Notes: generated by a model from the letters alone, not told the origin. A stretch of DNA of 64,000 nt from Peptoniphilus sp. ING2-D1G (GCA_000952975.1 LM997412.1:744001-808000); one strand, 5' to 3'; positions 37,755-46,686 are shown, counted from the first letter of the stretch. Numbers and translations are program-made.

Positions 37755-39014
37755 CTAATTTAGTACTTCTGATTCATCTACTTGCTTAGGAGTTAAAATT
37801 ATTGAATCATTTATTGTTATTGTTCTATAGCTCTTATTGTCAATACTTATATAGGAATTCTTATCTCCCTTTGAAATGTAACTTGAATGCTCAAGAGGAC
37901 GAATTACTTTAATTGGCATAAACCTTACAAGTCCATGTATTTCTTGAACATATACTCCAAATAAATTATCTCTTTTTATAATAGCTGAATTTGGGATTTC
38001 AAAGCACTTCTCATCTCTTAATATCAAACTAAAATCATTTATTCTATTTCTGTAAATTTTGTCAAACTGAGAATTTAAATATAAAATGACTACATTTCCA
38101 TTTTTTGATGTATTTATTTTTATTACTTTACCCTTAAGTTCTGCCCCCAAGTTGGAATTAAAGGTTAAATAGTCACCTTCCTCTGGGCTCCCGATGTTTT
38201 TTAAATCTTTAATAGGTATAGCTATATAATAATTTAAATTATTAATTAGTTTAAATAAAGGTTCATTGATTTCCACTCTGGTCTTTGCATCATTAGCTTT
38301 AGCATTTAAATTTTTGTTTATATAATCATAAGTATATTTATCAAAATCCTTTGAGGCGTATTTTTCTTCTAAATTATCTATTAAAAAAGATACTACTCCG
38401 GAGTTTTCAGCATAATAAGATATATTACTATTACTAATCTGTTCAACCAGTTCTTTTTTTCTTGCAAGTAGAGCATCTTCTGAATAATTTAATAATTCCG
38501 TAATTTCTGAAATGCTTATGCTTTTATTCGAATAAATATCCATTTCGTTGATATCTGCTATAGCTTTAGACAGGTTGTTGTTTTTTATATCATCTTGTAA
38601 ATTTTTTATGCTCAGTTTATTATTTACATTTTCCGTCGGCAAATTTTTATTTTTGTAATTTAAAGCGGCATTTACTTTTATTAAATCATCTTTTAGTCCG
38701 GAAGTGTCGTTCATTAAATTAATGCTTGCAATTTCAAATCCTACCGGAACCTTTTGTCCTTCACTTGCATTAAAAACACTAACACCGCTACCTTCGGCAT
38801 AATAAATTTTTTCTTCAAAGATATTTATTCCCTTAATGTTTTTAGTTCTTAAGTAATTGGTATAGATGGGAAAAGTCGTTTTATAATTTTTATATAATCT
38901 ACCTGTAATTGCCCTACTAACAAAAAATAGAATAATTATGCTGATGAAAACTATTATAAATTTTCTTCTATTTTTATTTGAACTTTTATAATCTTTCAAT
39001 TTACCACCAGTCAT
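37755..39014 (-). CDS. HlyD-like membrane protein of the division cluster
   Basis: A 419-residue protein with one N-terminal membrane helix (about 20-38) and a largely extracytoplasmic body. A biotinyl-lipoyl-like segment (EGSGVSVFNASEGQKVPVGFEIASI) and a later barrel-like region (NSAIIKRDNLFGVYVQEIHGLVRFMPIKV) resemble HlyD/membrane fusion proteins. No transporter gene is adjacent. Similar proteins sit next to yggS-sepF in some clostridia. Its start overlaps gpsA as ATGA. Function unknown. Confidence 0.75.
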   Translation of the reverse strand: MTGGKLKDYKSSNKNRRKFIIVFISIIILFFVSRAITGRLYKNYKTTFPIYTNYLRTKNIKGINIFEEKIYYAEGSGVSVFNASEGQKVPVGFEIASINLMNDTSGLKDDLIKVNAALNYKNKNLPTENVNNKLSIKNLQDDIKNNNLSKAIADINEMDIYSNKSISISEITELLNYSEDALLARKKELVEQISNSNISYYAENSGVVSFLIDNLEEKYASKDFDKYTYDYINKNLNAKANDAKTRVEINEPLFKLINNLNYYIAIPIKDLKNIGSPEEGDYLTFNSNLGAELKGKVIKINTSKNGNVVILYLNSQFDKIYRNRINDFSLILRDEKCFEIPNSAIIKRDNLFGVYVQEIHGLVRFMPIKVIRPLEHSSYISKGDKNSYISIDNKSYRTITINDSIILTPKQVDESEVLN

Positions 39015-40015
39015 GTTAAAAATATTTCTTCAATTTCTTCCTTGTATGTCCTTGTCATTAAATCATTAACAGCGACTTTTGGGTCTAAATTTTCATATAT
39101 AACTTCATAAAGTTTTTCTGTTATCGGCATACTTATACTATGCTTTTTAGATAAGTAATATGCAGATTTCGTAGTTTTTATACCCTCTACTACTTGTCCA
39201 ATTTGAGCATTTACATCTTTTACAGAAATTCCTTTGCCTATCAATATTCCAGCTCTTCTATTTCTTGAATGCATACTGGTACAAGTCACTATTAAATCTC
39301 CAATTCCGGCAAGGCCGTTAAATGTTTGAAGTCTTGCTCCGAGTTTAATTCCCAACTTAGATATTTCATATATGCCTCGTGTAGCTAATGCGGCCTTTGT
39401 ATTATCTCCATATCCTAATCCGTCGCTCATTCCTGCAGCAAGAGCAATAATATTTTTTAGGGCACCACTTATCTCTACCCCTATTAAATCGTCATTTGTA
39501 TAAACTCTAAAGTATTTAGAGACAAAAGCGTGCTGTATTTTTTTAGCGATTTCGTGATTTTTTGATGATACTGTTACTGCAGTCGGAATATTTTTCCCAA
39601 CCTCCTCTGCATGAGAAGGACCCGATAATGCCACAAATACATTATTTGGAAGAATTTGTTCGCTTATTTCCGAAACTCTATACAAGGTCTCAACCTCGAT
39701 TCCTTTTGCTAAATTAACAATTATCACATTCTCGTCGATTTCATGTTTTATTTGATTTAAAAGTCCCCTAATTGAATTTGTAGGAACACCTAATACAATA
39801 GCTTCGGCATTCTTTATGGCGTCGTAAATATTATATGTAGCTTTTAATCCTAAAAGATCTACACCTGGTAAATATTTAGAATTTTCATTGTTTGTGTTGA
39901 CATCATTTACCACAGCTTCATCTCTAATATAAAATTCTACATCATGCTCATTGTATTTAAGAAGCTTAGCTATAGCTGTCCCCCAGCTTCCTCCACCAAG
40001 TACTGAAATTTTCAT
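39011..40015 (-). CDS. gpsA: Glycerol-3-phosphate dehydrogenase [NAD(P)+]
   Basis: GpsA (334 residues) reduces dihydroxyacetone phosphate to sn-glycerol-3-phosphate for phospholipid synthesis. The N-terminal GGGSWGTA (about 7-14) binds NAD(P); ALSGPSHAEEV, the catalytic Lys in GALKNIIALAAG and TYKEEIEEIFLT follow. It is coupled by a 4-base overlap to plsY, which uses its product. Confidence 0.97.
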   Translation of the reverse strand: MKISVLGGGSWGTAIAKLLKYNEHDVEFYIRDEAVVNDVNTNNENSKYLPGVDLLGLKATYNIYDAIKNAEAIVLGVPTNSIRGLLNQIKHEIDENVIIVNLAKGIEVETLYRVSEISEQILPNNVFVALSGPSHAEEVGKNIPTAVTVSSKNHEIAKKIQHAFVSKYFRVYTNDDLIGVEISGALKNIIALAAGMSDGLGYGDNTKAALATRGIYEISKLGIKLGARLQTFNGLAGIGDLIVTCTSMHSRNRRAGILIGKGISVKDVNAQIGQVVEGIKTTKSAYYLSKKHSISMPITEKLYEVIYENLDPKVAVNDLMTRTYKEEIEEIFLT

Positions 40016-40611
40016 TTCTTTTTATCTCCTATTTTATTTTCATTTCCATTTAATAGTCTGTAAATATTTGAATTATGTCTAAATATTCCAAGAGATGTTA
40101 TCATTATTAATATAGTATACTCCAAATCCGCATAAGTGTTAAATATTAAGGCAAATAATAAAAGGCTTATGAAAAAAAAGATTGAGCCAAGAGATACAAT
40201 TTTGGATACTATAACAACTAAAATCCAAATCGCAACGGAAATCAAAGCCGTATAAAAATCATAGACAGCCATAGTTCCAAGTGTTGTAGCTACACCTTTC
40301 CCGCCTTTAAACTTCATATGAAAAGGGAAATCGTGCCCCAATATACAAAACAGAGCGCAAATAAGTAATTGATATTCTTTCAAAAGGAAAAATTTTTTAA
40401 TTATAACCATAAGAACTAAGCCCTTAAAAAAGTCTATTATAAAAGTCAATACACCCCATTTTTTTCCGAAGGTTCTCATGGCATTTGTAGTTCCGGCATT
40501 TCCACTTCCAAAGTTTCTAATATCTTTTTTTAGAAAAATTATACCAATTAAATAAGATCCGGAAATCGAACCTATTAAATATGAAAATAATAGAGAAAAA
40601 ATTAACTTCAT
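40012..40611 (-). CDS. plsY: Glycerol-3-phosphate acyltransferase PlsY
   Basis: PlsY (199 residues) transfers the acyl group of acyl-phosphate to glycerol-3-phosphate in the membrane. Conserved loops are GSISGSYL, FGSGNAGTTNAMR and the glycine-rich MKFKGGKGVATTLG. Five or so membrane helices. It overlaps der and gpsA by 4 bases each. Confidence 0.96.
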   Translation of the reverse strand: MKLIFSLLFSYLIGSISGSYLIGIIFLKKDIRNFGSGNAGTTNAMRTFGKKWGVLTFIIDFFKGLVLMVIIKKFFLLKEYQLLICALFCILGHDFPFHMKFKGGKGVATTLGTMAVYDFYTALISVAIWILVVIVSKIVSLGSIFFFISLLLFALIFNTYADLEYTILIMITSLGIFRHNSNIYRLLNGNENKIGDKKK

Positions 40612-41927
40612 TCACTTTCTCCTCTGTTTTTTAAATTAATAACGATTGGAACACCTTCAAAACCAAAATATTCTCTAATTTGATTTTCTATATAGCGGAT
40701 ATATGAGAAATGAAATAAATTTTTATCATTTACGGAAAGTGAAAATTGCGGCGGTCTTACAGCAACTTGTGTGCCATAATATAGCTTTCCCCTTTTACCC
40801 TTATCTGAAGGGGGCTGATTTGAAAGCACAGCCCTATTTAATATATCATTTAATACCCCTGTTTTAATTCTGTGATTATAGTTATTATTAACTGAAGATA
40901 TCGTGTCGAGCAACTGAGTTATTCTCTGTGATTTCTTAGCAGATATAAAAATTATAGGAGCGTAATTGATAAAAGGAAGTTGGACTCTTATTTCTTTTTC
41001 AAAATTTTTAACAGTATCATTATCCTTCTCAATTAAGTCCCATTTATTTACAGCTACAATAATGCCCTTTTTGTTATCATGAGCATACCCTACTATTTTC
41101 GAGTCTTGTTCAGATACTCCTTCTGCAGCATCAATAACCAAAACACATACATTTGCCCTTTCTATAGATGTTAAAGTTCTTATAACCGAATATCTTTCTA
41201 TACTTTCGTTTATTTTTTTCTTTTTTCTAAGTCCTGCAGTATCAATAAAGATAAAGTCTTCACCATTTCTGGAAAATTTTGAATCTATAGAATCCCTTGT
41301 AGTTCCGGGAATATTTGTAACTATAGATCTTGATTCACCTAAAATATTATTTATAATAGAAGATTTTCCAACATTGGGCTTTCCAATAAAAGCGACTTTT
41401 ATGTTATCATCATACAGGTCTTCATTTCCAACGGGAAATCCCTCTATGACTTCTTCCAACAAATCTCCTACTCCCGTTCCATGTTCAGCACTTATTTTTA
41501 TAGGATTGCCAAGTCCAAGCTCAAAAAAATCATAATAATTATTACTTGCCGCCTTTGAATCGAATTTATTTATCGCCAAAATTATTTTTTTGTTCGATTT
41601 TCTAAGGTAATTTGCGGCTTCAACATCTGTTGAAGAAACTCCCTCAACTCCATCGACCAAAAATATTATTACATCAGACATATCAAGGGCTAAATCAACT
41701 TGCTCCTTTATATTAATTTTAAATATATCATCATCTTTTAAATCCAGTCCACCTGTATCAATTAGAAGAAAATTTCTATTTAACCAGGAAGCATCTGCAT
41801 AAATTCTATCTCTTGTAACTCCGGGTTCATTCTCAGTTATGGATATTTTTTTACCGACTATTTTATTAAAAAGAGTCGACTTACCTACATTTGGAGTTCC
41901 TATTATAGATACTATGGGTTTTTTCAC
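40608..41927 (-). CDS. der: Ribosome-associated GTPase Der (EngA)
   Basis: Der (439 residues) is a double GTPase for 50S assembly. The two P-loops are GTPNVGKST (about 9-17) and GKPNVGKSS, each with its NKxD, followed by a KH-like domain. I start at GTG 41925-41927 after AAAGGTG; the frame is open 20 codons upstream through the promoter. It heads a ten-gene operon ending with pyrR. Confidence 0.97.
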   Translation of the reverse strand: MKKPIVSIIGTPNVGKSTLFNKIVGKKISITENEPGVTRDRIYADASWLNRNFLLIDTGGLDLKDDDIFKINIKEQVDLALDMSDVIIFLVDGVEGVSSTDVEAANYLRKSNKKIILAINKFDSKAASNNYYDFFELGLGNPIKISAEHGTGVGDLLEEVIEGFPVGNEDLYDDNIKVAFIGKPNVGKSSIINNILGESRSIVTNIPGTTRDSIDSKFSRNGEDFIFIDTAGLRKKKKINESIERYSVIRTLTSIERANVCVLVIDAAEGVSEQDSKIVGYAHDNKKGIIVAVNKWDLIEKDNDTVKNFEKEIRVQLPFINYAPIIFISAKKSQRITQLLDTISSVNNNYNHRIKTGVLNDILNRAVLSNQPPSDKGKRGKLYYGTQVAVRPPQFSLSVNDKNLFHFSYIRYIENQIREYFGFEGVPIVINLKNRGESE

Positions 41928-41958
41928 CGTATCACCTTTTCTATGATTTTCGATTATA

Positions 41959-41987
41959 ATTATATCAAAAGGATTATTCGGTTTCAA
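41959..41987 (-). promoter_or_regulatory. Promoter of the der operon
   Basis: On the minus strand TTGAAA (41982-41987), 17 bases, TATAAT (41959-41964) with an extended TGA before it. This is one of the strongest promoter matches in the window, 32 bases before the der start codon. Confidence 0.8.
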
Positions 41988-42010
41988 TTTTAATCGCTAA
42001 ATAGTATAAT
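41982..42010 (+). promoter_or_regulatory. Promoter of the thrE pair
   Basis: TATAAT at 42005-42010 lies only 7 bases before the start codon at 42018. A weak -35-like TTTCAA (41982-41987), which is the complement of the der -35, stands 17 bases upstream. Initiation would fall at or next to the start codon. Confidence 0.6.
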
Positions 42011-42017
42011 ACTTGTT

Positions 42018-42794
42018 ATGAAAAGATATTTAAAAAATAAAGAAGAAGCAAAAAAATTAATGTATGTGGCACTTTGTTCCAGTACCATTCAAGTTGTTTC
42101 AGGTGCGGAAATCTATAGAGCAGATAAAACAATTCAAAAAATATTCAGTCTATATGAAAATGCGAAAAATGTTCAAACTTATTTACTGTCAAATGTAGTA
42201 CATATCTCCTTTGAATTTCAAGGAGAAAACATTCAAGCCTTTAGAAGAATTCCCATGACATATATTGATTTAGGAAAAATAGATCAAATTAATACTTTTT
42301 CAAGAGATTTTGTAAATGAAAAATACACATTAGACGAGGCTATTTCCTTGTTAAATAAAATTTATAGTTCCTTGAATGAAAATTTCTTCAAAGACTATAT
42401 TGCACCGGGTTTTGCCGGAGCTTTTTTTAGCCTTTTATTTGGAGGAGTTCTTAATGACTTCATTTCTACATTTTTTATTACTTCTTTTATGTGTGGGATA
42501 GTTAGTAAATTAAAATCCTTTGAAATGAGTTTTGTAGTGAGCAATTTTGTCGGAGCTTTCATTGTAAGTACACTTGCGATATTTTCGATAAATATTGGTG
42601 TAGGAGTAAATCAAGACTCTATTATTATAGGGTCAATAATGGTTTTACTTCCAGGCCTTATAGCGACAAATTCTTCAAGAGACATCATGTACGAAGACTA
42701 TTTAACAGGATTGATCGGTTTAACCAAGGCTGTTTTTATTGCATTTTTCATTGCTTTCGGCGTAGGTTCATCTCTTAAAATATTTGGAGGATAA
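42018..42794 (+). CDS. Threonine/serine exporter family protein, N-terminal (ThrE_1) subunit
   Basis: A 258-residue membrane protein of the ThrE/DUF1212 family. The N-terminal cytoplasmic part has VVSGAEIYRADKTIQKI (about 29-45), the conserved family signature, followed by five hydrophobic segments from about 125. The ATG has no ribosome binding site and lies right after a -10 element, so a leaderless mRNA is possible; an internal ATG at 42060 with a weak GAAGAAG is the alternative. It forms a split exporter with the next gene. Confidence 0.88.
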   Translation: MKRYLKNKEEAKKLMYVALCSSTIQVVSGAEIYRADKTIQKIFSLYENAKNVQTYLLSNVVHISFEFQGENIQAFRRIPMTYIDLGKIDQINTFSRDFVNEKYTLDEAISLLNKIYSSLNENFFKDYIAPGFAGAFFSLLFGGVLNDFISTFFITSFMCGIVSKLKSFEMSFVVSNFVGAFIVSTLAIFSINIGVGVNQDSIIIGSIMVLLPGLIATNSSRDIMYEDYLTGLIGLTKAVFIAFFIAFGVGSSLKIFGG

Positions 42795-42795
42795 T

Positions 42796-43239
42796 ATGAA
42801 TTTTTATTTATATCAATTTTTCATTGTTTTTTTTGCGACTTTAGGCTTTGCAATTTATTTTAATTCTCCAAAAAAAACAATCTTTTCAACATGTGTTTTA
42901 TCGAGTTTAATATGGATTTTTTTCAAAGTTCTCTATTTAAACTTTAATGGCTATAGCATTTCAGCATTTTTTGCATCTTTTCTACTGGGCTTATGTGGAG
43001 AATTTCTTGCGAGAAAACTAAAAACACCCGCAACAGTTTTTATAATTCCTTCATTGTTTCCAATGGTTCCCGGAGCAAACATATACTACACGATGTATTA
43101 TTTTATTTTTAAAGATTATGAAAAATCATTATCAAATGCCGCTGATACTTTAACTATAGCTTTATATTTAGCTATCGGAATAGTATTTTCTTTAGCAACA
43201 AGCAAGATGATATTGGCAATAAAAAACAAGGAAGGTTAA
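42796..43239 (+). CDS. Threonine/serine exporter family protein, C-terminal (ThrE_2/DUF3815) subunit
   Basis: A 147-residue membrane protein with four hydrophobic segments and the family-typical FIIPSLFPMVPGANIYYTMY (about 83-102). Together with the upstream gene it makes up the two halves that are fused in ThrE of Corynebacterium. ATG 42796 follows GGAGG and starts one base after the previous stop, so the pair is coupled. Confidence 0.88.
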   Translation: MNFYLYQFFIVFFATLGFAIYFNSPKKTIFSTCVLSSLIWIFFKVLYLNFNGYSISAFFASFLLGLCGEFLARKLKTPATVFIIPSLFPMVPGANIYYTMYYFIFKDYEKSLSNAADTLTIALYLAIGIVFSLATSKMILAIKNKEG

Positions 43240-43256
43240 TCTTCCCTGTTTTTTTA
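43222..43256 (+). terminator. Terminator after the thrE pair
   Basis: Arms 43225-43234 and 43241-43250 (one mismatch) flank the stop codon region and are followed by seven T. The hairpin overlaps the last codons of the gene. Confidence 0.8.
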
Positions 43257-43289
43257 TTGTTAAAAATAATCTTAAAAAATAATTTATGT

Positions 43290-43613
43290 TTATTTTTGCC
43301 GAATTGATTTTTTTAATCTATATATTATATATAGTATTACAAATATTGACAATATTGGAACCATATACCAAAGACCGACATTTTTAACCACTATATCAGT
43401 AGTTCCTGACGAAGCCCCTATTATAGGTGTTTCTCCATGATTTGTAATTTCATTCCATTCTTCATCGGTAATCTTTTTATCAATTTTTTCTTCAAATTCA
43501 TTTTTTGTAAGTCCCTCAAAGGAATTTTCCTGTGTTTTCGCATTTATAAAATTTGTTCCAATAAGCATTAATACAAATATGATTAAAAACATAAAACCAA
43601 TTTTTTTCAACAT
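43290..43613 (-). CDS. Small membrane-anchored exported protein, unknown function
   Basis: A 107-residue protein with an N-terminal signal sequence (about 5-24, IGFMFLIIFVLMLIGTNFINA), an acidic central region of about 50 residues and a C-terminal membrane helix (LWYMVPILSIFVILYIIY) with a basic tail. I start at ATG 43611-43613 because GGGAG lies 10 bases upstream. It stands alone between the thrE terminator and the lipoprotein gene. No family is recognised. Confidence 0.7.
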   Translation of the reverse strand: MLKKIGFMFLIIFVLMLIGTNFINAKTQENSFEGLTKNEFEEKIDKKITDEEWNEITNHGETPIIGASSGTTDIVVKNVGLWYMVPILSIFVILYIIYRLKKSIRQK

Positions 43614-43685
43614 ATTTTTTGCTCCCATATCCTTAAAATTATTTTAGTAGATTGTAATATCAAAAACATTTACTGTTTTTACTTT

Positions 43686-44195
43686 TTAGTCTTTATCATA
43701 AATTTCTGTTAGGCTGGTAAAATCAATATAGGAAATTTTCTTCTCTTTATAAAAAGCAATAGGTATTTTTATAGAGTACTTTTTATCATCTGTTAATATA
43801 TTTACACTTACATTATAAAAATCATCTTCTTTTTTTATTTCGTTTAAACTGTATTCTGCATTTTTTAAGGATTTTAATTTCAAGTTTGGAATAAATCTAT
43901 CTCGCACCAATTTATAAAAACAGTTTTCAGTTAAATATTTTGAATATTCCGAAGCTTCGTATGAATTTTTAAAATCGTAGTTATTCTCTTTATTTTCCTC
44001 AGGATTTATTTTTACATAGGAACTGTATTCGATTTTAGCCTTGTCCCATTCTTCTTCATTATAATTTAACTGCTCAAAATAAAAAGATAAAAATTCTTTT
44101 ATCATATTTTTTTCTTTATTCTTGGAACAGGACATTAAAAATACGAAAGAAAATATAAGTAATATATATATAATATTTTTATAAAACTTTTTCAT
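43686..44195 (-). CDS. Putative lipoprotein, unknown function
   Basis: A 169-residue protein with a basic N-terminus, a hydrophobic segment and the lipobox LMSC (Cys about 22), so it is probably lipid-anchored outside the membrane. The rest is charged, rich in Lys, Glu, Asn and Tyr, with no known motif. ATG at 44193-44195 lies one base after the stop of the upstream secreted protein gene (TGATATG), so the two are coupled; the frame is open further upstream but overlaps that gene. Confidence 0.75.
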   Translation of the reverse strand: MKKFYKNIIYILLIFSFVFLMSCSKNKEKNMIKEFLSFYFEQLNYNEEEWDKAKIEYSSYVKINPEENKENNYDFKNSYEASEYSKYLTENCFYKLVRDRFIPNLKLKSLKNAEYSLNEIKKEDDFYNVSVNILTDDKKYSIKIPIAFYKEKKISYIDFTSLTEIYDKD

Positions 44196-44196
44196 A

Positions 44197-44688
44197 TCAA
44201 TAAAATAACCTGCAATAAGGTACTCTTGAACCACTTGTAAATCTTATTGATTCAGGCGGCGCTTCCAATACAATTCCATAAGGTGATATCGGATACATGG
44301 GATTTCTCATACAATAATACCCCACATATCCGGCTTCAAGGGGATCATACTCGGTTACTAATACTTCATTACAAAATCTACATTGCCATGCCGCCCCTCC
44401 TGCGAAAACAGTCCTTCTATTGCTCCCGTTAACCTCTATAAGTGTTCCGAATCCTCTGCTGTGCATTTCATGGTCTCCTCGTCCGGGGCATGCATCAACA
44501 GAAAACATTTCAACAGAATTATCATTTATATTATAAGGTAAAAAACTAATTTCAGTTTCATCATAACCCATATAAATATTTTTATCTTCATTTTTTAAAA
44601 TATTTTCTGAGGTTGCAAAAACATTCACGGATATAATACTTAACATAAATACAGTTGCTGCAATTAAACTCAATTTTTTTCTTAACAT
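44197..44688 (-). CDS. Secreted cysteine-containing protein, unknown function
   Basis: A 163-residue protein with a clear signal peptide (about 1-25, cleavage likely after NVFA). The mature part has five Cys, in CPGRGDHEMH, CRFC, YYCMRNP and PYCRLF; CRFC is the only CxxC and may be part of a metal-binding or disulphide-bonded fold. An RGD sequence is present, possibly by chance. AGGAGG precedes the ATG. It is coupled to the lipoprotein gene, suggesting a shared envelope role. Confidence 0.75.
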   Translation of the reverse strand: MLRKKLSLIAATVFMLSIISVNVFATSENILKNEDKNIYMGYDETEISFLPYNINDNSVEMFSVDACPGRGDHEMHSRGFGTLIEVNGSNRRTVFAGGAAWQCRFCNEVLVTEYDPLEAGYVGYYCMRNPMYPISPYGIVLEAPPESIRFTSGSRVPYCRLFY

Positions 44689-44742
44689 AATATTTCCTCC
44701 TTAAAAATAACAACTAAATACTATAACTATCAATTGTTTACT

Positions 44743-44943
44743 CTAATTTTTATCTCCTACTTTACAACCTGCAAAATTTGAAGTCCTGCCGATTACTGAC
44801 GATAAAAATATTCCTGCCGTGATTATTTCTATTTGAAAAAATAATATCATTATAAAAATAATCAGTTCCGTCGCTTTTATTTTATGGGACAAAATATCAC
44901 ACAAAAGAAGATATAATTTTGATATTAGTATTATACCCCCCAC
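44743..44943 (-). CDS. Uncertain small hydrophobic ORF
   Basis: An open frame of 66 codons, starting with GTG, for a hydrophobic peptide that ends in GRTSNFAGCKVGDKN. The start lies after a weak G-rich stretch rather than a clear ribosome binding site. Its position downstream of a broken agrC suggests an autoinducer precursor, but it lacks the acidic EPE-type tail of AgrD. It may be a remnant of a lost agr gene or not coding at all. The rest of 44689-45081 holds only a terminator and AT-rich sequence. Confidence 0.25.
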   Translation of the reverse strand: MGGIILISKLYLLLCDILSHKIKATELIIFIMILFFQIEIITAGIFLSSVIGRTSNFAGCKVGDKN

Positions 44944-45019
44944 AATAATTTAAACCGTAAGATGAATAAAATACATCAATATAAAATGAATTTTTTCATT
45001 TTTTTAATCGTAATTCTCA

Positions 45020-45056
45020 ATTTAAATAAAGCCTACCACAAAATGATAGGCTTTTG
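45020..45056 (-). terminator. Terminator after the agr-like locus
   Basis: Arms 45028-45038 and 45044-45054 form an 11-bp stem (one G-U) with a T-rich minus-strand tail. It lies about 26 bases after the end of the agrC remnant, at the expected end of the agrA-agrC transcript. Confidence 0.7.
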
Positions 45057-45081
45057 TTATAATTTGCACGAATGGAGCATT

Positions 45082-45832
45082 TTATTGCACGAACGGCACT
45101 CTTATCTCCACTTCAAACAAATTATCGGTATTTATTTTTATTGTTCCACCGAGTTTTTTGACTGATTCTTTAATTATTTTCAGTCCGTATCCTCTTTTTT
45201 CTGATTTTGACGACAATATCTCAGAGTTTTTGATTTTAATTTTATTGTCAAAGCTGTTTTTGCATACTATTTTTATCCATCTTTTCCTGTTGTATCCAGT
45301 TCAAAATATTTATTCGTATAAAATTAATATCCTGTCCATAGAATAGCGACAAGATAATATCTGTTAATGACAATACCGGAAAAACTAAAAGAGCAATTGT
45401 AATCAGAATATTTAAATTGAAATTTAAGTCAATGTTATTTCTGTATAGAAACAACAAAATTATTATATGTTGGATCATAGTCACAGAAAGTGATAATTCT
45501 GTGGTGCGAATATTAAGTATGTTCAGCAAAACATATGAAAAAGCTTCAAATGCTCCCATTATTCCAACAATTAATATGCTTGAAACAACTCTTTTTAAAT
45601 TTGAAACTTCATAGCAAATTGTATAGATAAAAACCAATAATATGCTTAATAGAGTGTTAAGGAAAATATAGTTCACCATATTAAATTTTATAAAATTAAG
45701 AATGCCAAAAATTATAATAGATATGTATTTAATTATATTATTATATTTAAATTTTCCTAAAAATAAATCCAAGTATTTGGCTATGATAAATGCGTAGATT
45801 ATCTCCAGTACAAAAAATGTTAATTGATTCAT
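45082..45832 (-). pseudogene. agrC-like sensor histidine kinase, broken
   Basis: The frame from 45832 to 45248 encodes 194 residues with about six membrane helices, like the sensor half of AgrC-family kinases, then stops. In a different minus-strand frame, about 45247 down to 45082, lies the end of a kinase ATPase domain: KNSFDNKIK, then SSKSEKRGYGLKIIKE (the G box) and LGGTIKI, ending IRVPFVQ. The phosphoacceptor-His region and the N box are missing, about 170 residues. An internal deletion plus frameshift explains this best. Its start overlaps agrA as ATGA. Confidence 0.8.
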
Positions 45833-46524
45833 ACTTTACCTCTATAAGTTTTTCCTATATAAAATACATCATCTGTAACCATTTTAAAAAATTGCGCATT
45901 TCTTTCTTTTACAAATTTGTTGTTTATGATCGTACTTCTTCTTATTTTTATAAAGTCGGATTTTGTTAATTTGTCTTCTATTTCTTTTAATGTGGAGTTT
46001 ACTTCATATTTTTTAAAAGTTTTGAAATAAGAATCATAGTAGCATAGTGTTTGCTTATGTCCTTGAGATTCTATGTAAGCTATGTTTTCTATTTTTAGGT
46101 TTAGTGTTTGAGTTTTGAATTTTAATTCTATGTGGGTGTTTTTTAATTTTTCATCCAAGTATAAAATTTCTTCATGGAGTTTTCTGTAGTTATTTTCTTC
46201 GCCTTTTATGAGAAAGTTTGCTATTCTTATTTCATGCAGCTCTCTGCTGTATTCCGGATAATTTGAAGCATAGATTATATCGGATGTGGAATTTTTCTCT
46301 CTTATCTTTTTACCAAGTTCTATTCCGCTTTTGTCTTTTATTTCTATGTCAAGTATGTACAGATCAAATTTTTCTAAATTTTCATCGTCAGATAAAAAGG
46401 TGTCATAGTCATAAAATTCCTTTAGTGATAGATCTTTGATATTTGCATGATAAAAAATATCATGAATAAAAGTTTTCAGTTTTTCGGTATATTTTTTATT
46501 GTCATCTACTATGGCTATTTTCAT
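45829..46524 (-). CDS. LytTR response regulator, AgrA-like
   Basis: A 231-residue regulator with an intact receiver domain (Asp7-Asp8, phosphoacceptor Asp59 in ILDIEI) and a C-terminal LytTR DNA-binding domain (about 130-231: ENIAYIESQGHKQTLCYY, IKIRRSTIINNKFV). This is the AgrA/ComE class paired with six-helix sensor kinases. The partner kinase next to it is broken, so the regulator may be orphaned or fed by another kinase. GGAGA precedes the ATG, and a TATAAT (46543-46548, minus strand) lies upstream. Confidence 0.88.
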   Translation of the reverse strand: MKIAIVDDNKKYTEKLKTFIHDIFYHANIKDLSLKEFYDYDTFLSDDENLEKFDLYILDIEIKDKSGIELGKKIREKNSTSDIIYASNYPEYSRELHEIRIANFLIKGEENNYRKLHEEILYLDEKLKNTHIELKFKTQTLNLKIENIAYIESQGHKQTLCYYDSYFKTFKKYEVNSTLKEIEDKLTKSDFIKIRRSTIINNKFVKERNAQFFKMVTDDVFYIGKTYRGKV

Positions 46525-46642
46525 ATTATCTCCTCTTTATATATTATACATAAATTAGATTAATATTAAAATCTACGCAAAAAATCTTAAAAATCCATCT
46601 TTCCATGATATTTTTCAACATTAGCATTTGTTCTCTTACAAT

Positions 46643-46676
46643 AAAAAGACTCTACTGGTTATAGTAGAGTCTTTTT
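46643..46676 (-). terminator. Terminator after nifJ
   Basis: A perfect 14-bp stem (46643-46656 with 46663-46676, 6-base loop) lies 10 bases after the nifJ stop codon, with a T-rich minus-strand tail. Confidence 0.88.
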
Positions 46677-46686
46677 ATTATATCTT

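Noticed and set aside
44247-44432. Plus-strand ORF opposite the secreted cysteine protein
   Set aside because: The minus-strand frame has a signal peptide and AGGAGG; the plus-strand frame has neither.
44507-44518. RGD cell-attachment motif in the secreted protein
   Set aside because: A three-residue match arises often by chance; the coordinates here are approximate and no adhesin fold is visible.
44743-44943. Possible AgrD autoinducer precursor
   Set aside because: There is no EPE-type acidic C-terminal tail, the start signal is weak and no agrB is next to it; kept only as an uncertain ORF.
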